Both the position numbers and the translations under genes were made by a program. Below, piece by piece: positions 34,118 through 43,499 of a stretch of DNA of 46,508 bases (positions are counted from its first letter, which is position 1; each line of letters opens with the position of its first letter). This stretch comes from Collinsella aerofaciens. Lineage in GTDB: Bacteria > Actinomycetota > Coriobacteriia > Coriobacteriales > Coriobacteriaceae. The notes below the pieces were generated by a model, which worked only from the letters and a program-made list of their open reading frames with translations, was not told the DNA's origin and did no database searches. Where the stretch lies: contig NZ_JADNOH010000014.1 in assembly GCF_015557435.1 (NCBI RefSeq), positions 1-46,508 of the forward strand, in the 5' to 3' direction.

Positions 34118-34840
34118 TTGTCCGACATCCGATATAAACGCGTGCTTCTTAAGCTTTCCGGCGAAGCACTGATGGGCGACGGCCAATATGGCATCGACCC
34201 CAAGGTTACCGACCATCTTGCCAAGCAGGTCAAGGAGCTGCTCGCCGTTGGCCATGAGGTCGGCGTCGTTGTCGGCGGCGGCAATATTTTCCGCGGCATG
34301 GCCGGCGCTGCCGGTGGCATGGAGCGTGCTCAGGCCGACTACATGGGCATGCTTGCAACCGTTATGAACGCGCTCGCCCTGCAGGATGCCTTCGAGCATA
34401 ACGATGTTCCCTGCCGCGTGATGAGCGCTATCCAGATGAACGAGATCTGCGAGCCCTATATTCGCCGTCGCGCTATCAACCACCTTTCCAAGGGCAACGT
34501 TGTTATTTTTGCCGCCGGTTCGGGTAATCCGTACTTTACGACCGACACCGCCGCGGCTCTTCGTGCGTGCGAGATCGGCGCCGAGATTCTGATTAAAGCC
34601 ACCAAGGTTGACGGCATCTACGACAAGGATCCCGTCAAGTGCGCCGATGCCGTCCGTTTTGACAAGATTACTTATCACGAGGTTCTCGTTCGCGGCCTGC
34701 AGGTTATGGATTCCACAGCTACGGCCCTGTGCCAGGATAACCGTATGCCTATTTTGGTCCTCAACATCGATGGCGAGGACACCGTCAAACGCGCGCTCGC
34801 GGGTGAACCCGTCGGCACGCTCGTCTATCAGGAGGATTAA
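34118..34840 (+). CDS. pyrH: Uridylate kinase
   Basis: Phosphorylates UMP to UDP in pyrimidine synthesis. It belongs to the amino-acid-kinase fold, with [19 protein letters not shown] at the start, [10 protein letters not shown], the [15 protein letters not shown] helix and [16 protein letters not shown]. At 240 residues it is typical. The start is TTG with AAAGGAGG six bases upstream. First gene of a tight run of eight (to proS). Confidence 0.96.
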   Translation: MSDIRYKRVLLKLSGEALMGDGQYGIDPKVTDHLAKQVKELLAVGHEVGVVVGGGNIFRGMAGAAGGMERAQADYMGMLATVMNALALQDAFEHNDVPCRVMSAIQMNEICEPYIRRRAINHLSKGNVVIFAAGSGNPYFTTDTAAALRACEIGAEILIKATKVDGIYDKDPVKCADAVRFDKITYHEVLVRGLQVMDSTATALCQDNRMPILVLNIDGEDTVKRALAGEPVGTLVYQED

Positions 34841-34842
34841 GC

Positions 34843-35379
34843 ATGGCAGAGAACATCACCGCCCATATGGACAAGTCGCTCGAGTCCCTCAAGCATAACT
34901 TCTCCAAGGTCCGTACCGGTCGCGCCAACGCCAACATTCTGTCCGACATCACCGTCGATTATTACGGTGTCCCCACGCCGGTCACGCAGGTTGCCGCCGT
35001 CAAGACCCCCGAGGCTCACATGCTGCTCATCGAGCCGTGGGACAAGGCCCTCATCAACGCTATCGTCAAGGCCATCGGCGCTTCCGATCTGGGTATTACC
35101 CCCAACTCCGATGGCACCGTCGTTCGTCTTCCGTTCCCGGCTCCCACTGAGGAGCGCCGTCGCGAGCTCGTCAAGGAGTGCCGCGAGTACGCCGAGCAGG
35201 CCAAGGTGTCTATCCGTAACATCCGTCGCGACTTCAACAACAAGCTCGAGCGCGATGAGGAGCTCACCGAGGACGATGTCCGTCGCGAGCAGGCCAAGGT
35301 CCAGAAGCATACCGATGAGTATGTCGCCAAGGTCGAGGAGCTTCTGAAGGAAAAAGAAGCCGAGGTCATGGAGATCTAA
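34843..35379 (+). CDS. frr: Ribosome recycling factor
   Basis: With EF-G it splits post-termination ribosomes. The 178 residues show VRTGRANANILSDITVDYYG, then TPVTQVAAVKTPEAHMLLI and RVSIRN-like KVSIRNIRRDFN in the long three-helix domain. The length is slightly below 185, within the normal range. The ATG lies two bases after pyrH, with GGAGG about eight bases upstream, inside the pyrH end. Confidence 0.97.
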   Translation: MAENITAHMDKSLESLKHNFSKVRTGRANANILSDITVDYYGVPTPVTQVAAVKTPEAHMLLIEPWDKALINAIVKAIGASDLGITPNSDGTVVRLPFPAPTEERRRELVKECREYAEQAKVSIRNIRRDFNNKLERDEELTEDDVRREQAKVQKHTDEYVAKVEELLKEKEAEVMEI

Positions 35380-35380
35380 G

Positions 35381-36175
35381 GTGCAATACGACGAGCATAA
35401 ACTGGTCGAGTACTTTGCCGACGCCCCTGCGGGCGTCGGTTTTTCCGACCTTGACCTCAATAACATTCCGCACCATATCTCGTGCATCATGGACGGCAAC
35501 GGTCGTTGGGCCACGTCGCGCGGTCTTGCACGCACCGAGGGTCATAAGGCAGGTATCGTCTCGCTGCGCGAGATCATTACCGCCTGCGTGCGTCTGGGCG
35601 TCGACGTGCTTTCTGCCTATGCGTTTTCTACCGAAAACTGGAACCGTCCGCAGCATGAGGTCAACGTCTTGATGCATCTGTTTGCCAAGACGTTTATCGA
35701 CGAGCTGCCTCTTCTGAAGCGCGAAAACGTGCGCGTTGTTTTTTTGGGCGACATTTCCGCACTGCCCAAGAAGACCCGCGATGTCTTTGAGCGCGGTCTA
35801 GCCGAGTGTGCCGACCACACCGGTATGACGCTGGCGCTTGCCGTCAACTACGGCGCCCGTGCCGAGATCACCCGCGCTGTCCGTCAGATTGCACTCGACG
35901 CTGCCGCCGGTAAGATCGATCCTGCCGCAATTGATGACGACATGGTGGCTTCCCACCTCTATACCGCCGGCCTTCCCGATCCTGAGCTTGTGATTCGCAC
36001 CTCAGGTGAGCTGCGCCTTTCGAACTATCTGTTGTGGCAGGTGGCTTATTCCGAATTCTACGTCACCGATACCTATTGGCCCGACTTTGATCGTTGGGGC
36101 CTTGTCGACGCCATTTTGGCCTATCAGGGCCGTGACCGTAGGTTTGGTGGACTGAGCAAGACCGAGGAGGCTTAA
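35381..36175 (+). CDS. uppS: Isoprenyl transferase (undecaprenyl diphosphate synthase)
   Basis: cis-Prenyltransferase that makes the lipid carrier for peptidoglycan. Motifs are HHISCIMDGNGRWA (catalytic Asp in MDGN), SAYAFSTENWNRP and the C-terminal RTSGELRLSNYLLWQ with YWPDFDRW. The 264 residues include about 28 extra at the N-terminus before IPHHI. The start is GTG one base after the frr stop. It supplies the lipid II carrier used by RodA and PBP2 encoded earlier. Confidence 0.95.
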   Translation: MQYDEHKLVEYFADAPAGVGFSDLDLNNIPHHISCIMDGNGRWATSRGLARTEGHKAGIVSLREIITACVRLGVDVLSAYAFSTENWNRPQHEVNVLMHLFAKTFIDELPLLKRENVRVVFLGDISALPKKTRDVFERGLAECADHTGMTLALAVNYGARAEITRAVRQIALDAAAGKIDPAAIDDDMVASHLYTAGLPDPELVIRTSGELRLSNYLLWQVAYSEFYVTDTYWPDFDRWGLVDAILAYQGRDRRFGGLSKTEEA

Positions 36176-36177
36176 TC

Positions 36178-37077
36178 GTGTCCGATCGTCCCAAGGCATC
36201 TGCTCCCAAGACGCCTGCGCGCAAAGCTGCCCCTGCAGGGGCGCCCGCAGCGAAGGGCAGCTCCGGTTCATGGCTGGCGGGCTTTATCACCCGTGCCGCC
36301 GCCGGTATCGTCTATGCCGTCGTCTTTATCCTGTGCCTGGTTTTGGGCATTGTTCCCACGGCTATCTTCGTGTCCGTCATGAGCGGTCTGTGCTGCTATG
36401 AGTTCTTCCGCATGACGAGGCTCGATGGCAAGATGGCTAACGAGCGCATGGGTATCGCTGCCGCCGTACTCTTTCCGCTGTCGGCGTTGGGCGATTCGAT
36501 GTTGCTGAATGCCCTGCTTTTTGCCCTGATGCTCGCTGTGGGCATTTGGTATGTCTGGTCGCCGCGTACCCGCATCTCTGATGTGGCAGTGACGCTCATG
36601 GGTCCCATCTACACTGGCTTTATGCTGTCGGCTATCGTGCTGCTGCGCGATGCCGTGCCCGGTTTTGCCGGTGCCCTGCTTTCAGTGGGCGTTTGCGCGT
36701 CCCTTTGGGTCTCCGATTCGTTTGCCTACATCGTGGGCAGCCGTATCGGCAAGCACAAGATGGTCCCCAAGATTTCTCCCAAAAAGAGCTGGGAGGGGTT
36801 TGTCGGCGGCATCCTGGGCTCGGTTTTGATTTGGCTCATCCTGTGGGCGACGCACTTCTACAAGCTCAGCCTGCCCTATGCGCTGCTGTGCGGCGTGGTC
36901 GTGTCCATTCTGGGCGTTATCGGCGACCTTATCGAGTCGCGCATCAAGCGCGGTGTGGGCGTCAAAGATTCCGGCAACCTTATCCCGGGCCACGGCGGAA
37001 TGCTCGATCGTAGCGATTCGCTTATCTTCGGTTGCATCACCGCGCAGCTGTTGCTGATGATCGGAGGCGTGCTGTAA
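36178..37077 (+). CDS. cdsA: Phosphatidate cytidylyltransferase
   Basis: Makes CDP-diacylglycerol for phospholipid synthesis. An N-terminal Ala/Pro/Lys-rich cytoplasmic stretch of about 30 residues precedes seven or so membrane helices; the family signature near the C-terminus is SRIKRGVGVKDSGNLIPGHG followed by GMLDRSDSL. At 299 residues it is normal. The start is GTG two bases after uppS, with AGGAGG upstream. Its stop overlaps the dxr start (TAATG). Confidence 0.95.
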   Translation: MSDRPKASAPKTPARKAAPAGAPAAKGSSGSWLAGFITRAAAGIVYAVVFILCLVLGIVPTAIFVSVMSGLCCYEFFRMTRLDGKMANERMGIAAAVLFPLSALGDSMLLNALLFALMLAVGIWYVWSPRTRISDVAVTLMGPIYTGFMLSAIVLLRDAVPGFAGALLSVGVCASLWVSDSFAYIVGSRIGKHKMVPKISPKKSWEGFVGGILGSVLIWLILWATHFYKLSLPYALLCGVVVSILGVIGDLIESRIKRGVGVKDSGNLIPGHGGMLDRSDSLIFGCITAQLLLMIGGVL

Positions 37078-38264
37078 TGTCCTTCCAGACGACGTATGGC
37101 CCTGATGGACGCCTTCGCGTTGCCATCCTGGGTTGTACGGGCTCTATCGGCACCCAGGCGCTCGATGTGTGCCGCCAGCATGCCGATCGCCTGCAGGTGA
37201 CGGCGCTGTCCGTTAACTCCAGTACCTCCGAGCTCGTTGCCGCTGCCCGCGAGTTCTCGGTTCCGGCGGTTGCCGTGGCCGCTGTCGATCATGGCGATGA
37301 CGCCGTGCTGCAGGAGTTGCCCGAGGGAACGAAGCTCGGCGTTGGCGCGCAGGCGGTTTGCGAGCTCGCGCGTCGCGACGATGTCGACTGCGTGCTTGTC
37401 GCTATTGTGGGCGCCGCCGGTCTCGAGGCGAGTCATGCGGCCTTGACCTCGAATAAGCGCCTTGCCCTTGCCAACAAGGAGTCCCTCGTCGTCGGTGGCG
37501 ACTTGCTTATGCCGTTGGCGCAACCGGGCCAGCTTATTCCAGTCGACTCTGAGCACTCCGCCATTTACCAGTGCTATCTGGGGGAGAACCCGCGCGAGGC
37601 TCATTGTATTTGGCTCACCTGCTCGGGCGGTCCGTTCTTTGGCCGCACGCGAGACGAGCTCGATCGCGTGACGCGTGCCGATGCCCTCGCGCATCCCACG
37701 TGGGCCATGGGTGCCAAGATTACGATTGACTCCGCCACCCTTATGAACAAGGGTCTGGAGCGCATCGAGGCGATGCATCTGTTTGGCTGCGACCTCGACT
37801 TTATTAACGTGGTCGTGCAGCGTCAGTCCAAGATTCACTCCATGGTCGAGTTCGCCGATGGCTCCGTGATGGCGCATCTCGGTGCCTCCGACATGCGCAT
37901 TCCCATCCAGTTTGCCTTCTCGTATCCCGAGCGCTGGGATACGCCGGCTCCACGTATCGACTTCCGCGAGCTGGGTCAGCTCACCTTTGATGCCGCCGAC
38001 ATGGATACCTTCCGCTGTCTGGCGCTGGCCGAGCGTGCCGGTAAGATGGGCGGCACCATGCCGTGTGTGCTTAATGCAGCTAACGAGGTCGCCGTCGACG
38101 CCTTCCTGCACGATGGGTGTAGCTTTACCGATATCGACCGCATTGTGGAATCCTGCATGGATGCCCACGAGGTTCAGGCAGTTGCCTCGTTTGAGCAGCT
38201 CGCCGATATCGATGCGTGGGCGCGTGAAAAGGCCGCGCAGGTGCTCGCCGCAACCCGTTCTTAA
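37077..38264 (+). CDS. dxr: 1-deoxy-D-xylulose 5-phosphate reductoisomerase
   Basis: Second step of the MEP isoprenoid pathway, NADPH-dependent. It has the NADPH site ILGCTGSIGTQALDV, the metal/substrate loop VDSEHSAIYQC, LTCSGGPFF, the stretch AMGAKITIDSATLMNKGLE and NAANEVAVDAFL. The ATG at 37077 overlaps the cdsA stop; the frame is open a little further up but no other start has a binding site (GGAGG lies nine bases before 37077). At 395 residues it is typical. With ispG two genes on it shows that the MEP route is used. Confidence 0.96.
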   Translation: MSFQTTYGPDGRLRVAILGCTGSIGTQALDVCRQHADRLQVTALSVNSSTSELVAAAREFSVPAVAVAAVDHGDDAVLQELPEGTKLGVGAQAVCELARRDDVDCVLVAIVGAAGLEASHAALTSNKRLALANKESLVVGGDLLMPLAQPGQLIPVDSEHSAIYQCYLGENPREAHCIWLTCSGGPFFGRTRDELDRVTRADALAHPTWAMGAKITIDSATLMNKGLERIEAMHLFGCDLDFINVVVQRQSKIHSMVEFADGSVMAHLGASDMRIPIQFAFSYPERWDTPAPRIDFRELGQLTFDAADMDTFRCLALAERAGKMGGTMPCVLNAANEVAVDAFLHDGCSFTDIDRIVESCMDAHEVQAVASFEQLADIDAWAREKAAQVLAATRS

Positions 38265-38289
38265 CCCATAAGGATTGCTTTTTCGTTTT

Positions 38290-39651
38290 ATGGATACTGT
38301 TCTGAGCGTTCTCTCATCGGTCTTTTGGGGCCTTCTGATGCTTTCCGTCCTCGTGTTTTTGCACGAGGGCGGCCACTTTTTGGCGGCGCGTGCCTGCGGT
38401 GTCCGCGTGACCGAGTTCTTTTTGGGCCTGCCGTGTCGCTTTGATATCCACCACACGTCGCGTCGTATCGGCACCAAGTTTGGCGTGACGCCGCTGCTGC
38501 TGGGTGGCTATGCAGCCATTTGTGGCATGGATCCGACCGACGTCTCGTGTGCCGACCGCGTGCTTGCTGCCATCTATCGTCACGGCCGGGTGACGGTGGC
38601 CGATCTTGCCGTCGAGCTCGAGCTGTCCGAGGAGGATGTGCTCGAGGCCTGTGCTTTGCTGTTGGGCTGGGGCTCCATCGCTCCCTGGTATGAAGAAGGG
38701 GAAAAGCCTTCGCCCAATTACTATCCCACCAAGTACCAGACCCTGCCGCGTGACGCGGCGGGTTATACCACCTTTGACGGCCGTCGGTTCGATCGTGAGC
38801 ACGCGACTGCCGAGGGCGATGTATGGGAGCTGCCGTGCGGCGAGTCCGAATTCCTTGCACGCGAGCGCTCGCACACCTATTTGGGCCAGGGCTTTGTCAA
38901 GCGTTCCTTTATGCTGCTTGCGGGCATTATCGTCAATATCCTGACGGGCTTTTTGCTCCTTATGAGCATCTATTCCATCGCGGGCGTCACGGTGCCGGTG
39001 GATACCAATGTGATCGGCCAGGTTGACGAAGGCTCGATTGCCGCCGCGGCGGGAATCGAGGGCGGCGATGCGATCCTTTCGGTCGACGGAGTATCGTGCT
39101 CTACCTGGATGGACGTTTACGATGCCATCGGCAAGGCTGCCGGTAAGGACGATATCGCCATCGAGTACGAGCGTGACGGCAAGCAGCATTCGACCACGGT
39201 TGCGCTCAAAGAGGACGAGCGCCTCGGTGTGTATGCCTCTACGCAGGTGGTCCGTTTGGACCCCATCACGTCGGCTCGTTTGTCGTTCTCCTATATCGTG
39301 CAGACAGCGGAGGGCGTGATGCGCCTGCTCCAGCCGCAGCATACGATGGAGATTCTCGACCAGTCCTCTTCAATCGTGGGTATTAGCGTTATGTCCTCAC
39401 AGGCTGCTGCCGCCGGCCCTGCCACGTTCCTTTCGTTTGCCGCCCTCATTTCGTTCTCGCTTGGCTTTATGAACCTGCTGCCCATCCCACCGCTCGATGG
39501 CGGCAAGCTGGTCATCGAGATCATTCAAAAGATTGCGGGCCGCGAGCTTCCGCTCAAGGTCCAGACGATTGTGAGCTATGTGGGCATCGCGCTCTTTGCG
39601 CTGCTGTTTGTCTATATGCTTCGTTCCGACATCCTTCGATTTATTCTGTAG
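38290..39651 (+). CDS. rseP: RseP-type site-2 zinc metalloprotease with inserted domain
   Basis: Intramembrane protease of the M50 family. The zinc site is H25-E-G-G-H29 in the first membrane helix; the second half of the active site is NLLPIPPLDGG (Asp403) in a late helix; a PDZ domain spans about 233-320. The unusual part is between GGYA (72-75) and the helix starting near residue 204: about 120 residues where most RseP proteins have 25-30. It includes a winged-helix-like stretch (about 87-131). The ATG at 38290 is 15 bases from AAGGA, a long gap, but the TTG at 38275 touches that site and is impossible. At 453 residues it is longer than the roughly 350-420 usual for Gram-positives. Confidence 0.92.
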   Translation: MDTVLSVLSSVFWGLLMLSVLVFLHEGGHFLAARACGVRVTEFFLGLPCRFDIHHTSRRIGTKFGVTPLLLGGYAAICGMDPTDVSCADRVLAAIYRHGRVTVADLAVELELSEEDVLEACALLLGWGSIAPWYEEGEKPSPNYYPTKYQTLPRDAAGYTTFDGRRFDREHATAEGDVWELPCGESEFLARERSHTYLGQGFVKRSFMLLAGIIVNILTGFLLLMSIYSIAGVTVPVDTNVIGQVDEGSIAAAAGIEGGDAILSVDGVSCSTWMDVYDAIGKAAGKDDIAIEYERDGKQHSTTVALKEDERLGVYASTQVVRLDPITSARLSFSYIVQTAEGVMRLLQPQHTMEILDQSSSIVGISVMSSQAAAAGPATFLSFAALISFSLGFMNLLPIPPLDGGKLVIEIIQKIAGRELPLKVQTIVSYVGIALFALLFVYMLRSDILRFIL

Positions 39652-39664
39652 GGGAGTGGTTGGA

Positions 39665-40747
39665 TTGTCTTTATCCCATCCTTTGCCTCGCGAGCTGACG
39701 CGTCCCGTGCATGTGGGCGGCGCGCAGATCGGTGGCGGCGCGCCGGTGGTGGTCCAATCCATGACCTGCACCGATACCGCTGATGCCCAGGCAACGCTTG
39801 CGCAAGTGCGTGCTTTGGCGCAGGCTGGCTGCGATATCGTGCGCGTGAGTGTGCCCACCGAGGCCGCGCTTGAGGGTTTCCGCACCATCTGTGCCGAGTC
39901 TCCGGTGCCGATTGTCGCCGATATCCACTTTAACCATAAGCTCGCCATTGGTGCCGTTGAGGCTGGTGCTGCCAAGCTGCGCATCAATCCCGGCAATATC
40001 GGCGATTGGGCCAAGGTTGACGCGGTAATCGATGCTGCGGGTGCTGCTGGCTGTGCGATTCGTATCGGCGTCAATGCCGGTTCGCTTGAGCAGGATATTG
40101 CCGAGCGCGACGACCTCACGCAGCCCGAAAAGCTCGTGATGTCGAGCGAGCGTTTCGTCAAGCACTTTGAGGACCGCGGTTTTACCAACATTGTGCTTTC
40201 TGCCAAGGCCCATAGCGTGCAAACGACGCTCGATACCTATCGTGCCCTGTCGCGTGAGATTCCCCACGTTCCGCTTCATCTGGGCGTGACTGAGGCCGGC
40301 ACCAAGCTGCAGGGCACCATCAAGAGTTCGGTGGGCCTTGGTATCTTGCTTTCCGAGGGCATCGGCGACACCATGCGCGTCTCCCTCACGGCCGATCCGG
40401 TCGAGGAACCGCCGGTTGCTTGGGGTATTCTGCAGTCGCTGGGCCTGCGTCGCCGTGGTCCCGAGATCGTCTCGTGCCCCACTTGCGCGCGGTGCCAGGT
40501 CAACCTGATTCCCATCGCCGAGGAAGTCACCGAGCGACTTAAAAACTACGCCGCACCGCTTTCGATTGCCGTCATGGGATGTGCCGTTAATGGCCCCGGC
40601 GAGGCGTCTGATGCCGACCTGGGCGTTGCCTGCGGACGTGGTCAGGCTCTGCTCTTTTCGCATGGCCAGATCATTGGTAAAGTAGCTGAGGATCAAATTG
40701 TCGACGCGCTTATGGCCGAGGTCGACAAGCTTATTGAGGAGAAATAA
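39665..40747 (+). CDS. ispG: 4-hydroxy-3-methylbut-2-enyl diphosphate synthase (flavodoxin/ferredoxin type)
   Basis: Penultimate MEP pathway enzyme, an iron-sulfur protein. The TIM-barrel half starts RPVHVGGAQIGGGAPVVVQS; SMTCTDTADAQAT, then PIVADIHFNHKLA and KLRINPGNIG are family motifs. The [4Fe-4S] ligands are in SCPTCARC and GCAVNGPGEA. The TTG at 39665 has GGGGAG eight bases upstream and gives 360 residues; longer in-frame starts lie inside rseP. Next comes proS, immediately adjacent. Confidence 0.95.
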   Translation: MSLSHPLPRELTRPVHVGGAQIGGGAPVVVQSMTCTDTADAQATLAQVRALAQAGCDIVRVSVPTEAALEGFRTICAESPVPIVADIHFNHKLAIGAVEAGAAKLRINPGNIGDWAKVDAVIDAAGAAGCAIRIGVNAGSLEQDIAERDDLTQPEKLVMSSERFVKHFEDRGFTNIVLSAKAHSVQTTLDTYRALSREIPHVPLHLGVTEAGTKLQGTIKSSVGLGILLSEGIGDTMRVSLTADPVEEPPVAWGILQSLGLRRRGPEIVSCPTCARCQVNLIPIAEEVTERLKNYAAPLSIAVMGCAVNGPGEASDADLGVACGRGQALLFSHGQIIGKVAEDQIVDALMAEVDKLIEEK

Positions 40748-42469
<1,722 letters not shown>

Positions 42470-42498
42470 TCGACGACATCGCCAATAACTGTATTACG

Positions 42499-42543
42499 GG
42501 GCTGCCCCGCATTTCTCCAGATAGGGGAGATGCGGGGCAGCCC
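42499..42543 (+). terminator. Large hairpin after proS
   Basis: A 20-position stem, perfect over the outer 14 (42499-42512 with 42530-42543), loop AGATA. The tail is TATTTA, not a true T-run. It probably protects or ends the proS message together with the next hairpin. Confidence 0.65.
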
Positions 42544-42570
42544 TATTTACCCCGATATGCTCAAATTCAA

Positions 42571-42614
42571 AAAGGAAAACCCCACAGCCCGGATGAGCTG
42601 CGGGGTTTTCCTTT
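42571..42614. terminator. Bidirectional terminator between proS and the phosphotransferase gene
   Basis: AAAGGAAAACCCC (42571-42583) and its exact complement at 42602-42614 flank an inner CAGC-8-GCTG stem. The A-rich left arm and T-rich right arm let it work for both convergent genes. Confidence 0.85.
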
Positions 42615-42646
42615 GTGCCTCCGATGCGAAATAAATCGCTCAGATA

Positions 42647-43411
42647 TTACTGATAATCGACGACGTCGATCCAGTTCTTAAGGAACTCATCGTTCACGTT
42701 GCGCTTACGAGCGAGCTCGGAAGCGGCGACAATGCTCGTCCACTGACGCACGACCTGCATCGGCATGTCGGCGCGGTCGCAGTAGAGCTCCAGATAAGCC
42801 TCGGCCTGATCCTTGCTGTTGAGGGCAAAGAGCAGGTAGGTCGTGGCAACGTCGGCGGCAGGGGAGCCCTGGGTGGCGTGTGCCCAGTCGCACACGTAGA
42901 GCTGGCCGTCGTCGCCGACGATGACGTTGGAGGGGTTGAAGTCGCCGTGGCAGACCTTGAACTCCTTGGTCATGCCGTCCAGACGCTCCTGAAGGTTGTA
43001 GCGCGTGGTGGCATTGAGCTGATCCAGGCTGTCGATCATGCGGGCGAACTTGTCGCGCTGACGGTTGAGCAGCGGGGAGGTGTAGCCGTGGATCTCGATC
43101 TGGAGGTCGACGAACATCTCGAGGTACTCACCGAAGCGCTGGGGCTCGGCAGTCATCTTCTCGGCAAGGGTGGTACCCGGGACCTTCTCGGTCACGAGTG
43201 CCCAGCCGTTGGCGTTCTCGAGCTGGGAAACCTCGAGAGCCTTGGGGCTGCGGATGCCGCACTCATTGATGCGGGCAAGATTCAAAGCCTCGTTGAACAC
43301 GTCGGAGACAGGCTTGGTCTCGTTGAAGACCTTGACGATCTTGTCGCCCAGGTCGTAAACGACCTTGTTGCCACGACGGACGAGCTCGGTCTTGGAATCG
43401 GGTAGCAGCAT
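42647..43411 (-). CDS. Aminoglycoside phosphotransferase-like (TIGR02172-type) kinase, substrate unknown
   Basis: 254 residues of the APH/choline-kinase fold. The nucleotide lobe has KIVKVFNE with a likely ATP-binding Lys27; the catalytic loop is CHGDFNPSNVIV (D157, N162), and the metal-binding Asp is D175 in YVCDWAHATQG. This small type of kinase is often annotated from TIGR02172; the substrate is not known, and resistance should not be assumed. The ATG has AAAGGA seven bases upstream. It lies 88 bases downstream of adhE on the same strand and may be carried on its message; no separate promoter is convincing. Confidence 0.8.
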   Translation of the reverse strand: MLLPDSKTELVRRGNKVVYDLGDKIVKVFNETKPVSDVFNEALNLARINECGIRSPKALEVSQLENANGWALVTEKVPGTTLAEKMTAEPQRFGEYLEMFVDLQIEIHGYTSPLLNRQRDKFARMIDSLDQLNATTRYNLQERLDGMTKEFKVCHGDFNPSNVIVGDDGQLYVCDWAHATQGSPAADVATTYLLFALNSKDQAEAYLELYCDRADMPMQVVRQWTSIVAASELARKRNVNDEFLKNWIDVVDYQ

Positions 43412-43443
43412 GGTTGCATCCTTTCAACGATGCGATAGAAGCG

Positions 43444-43482
43444 ACGGCGGGGGTGTGTGAAACACCCGTGCACCCCCGCCGT
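43444..43482 (-). other. Strong hairpin between adhE and the phosphotransferase gene
   Basis: A perfect 12-base stem (ACGGCGGGGGTG and its complement) around a 15-base loop. On the minus strand six T stand before it, not after, so it does not look like an intrinsic terminator for adhE. It may be an mRNA end- or processing-structure in a two-gene message. Confidence 0.55.
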
Positions 43483-43499
43483 AAAAAACCGTGCTAGAA

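Noticed and set aside
42647-43411. Antibiotic resistance gene
   Set aside because: The fold is shared with many metabolic kinases and nothing mobile is nearby, so resistance is not supported.
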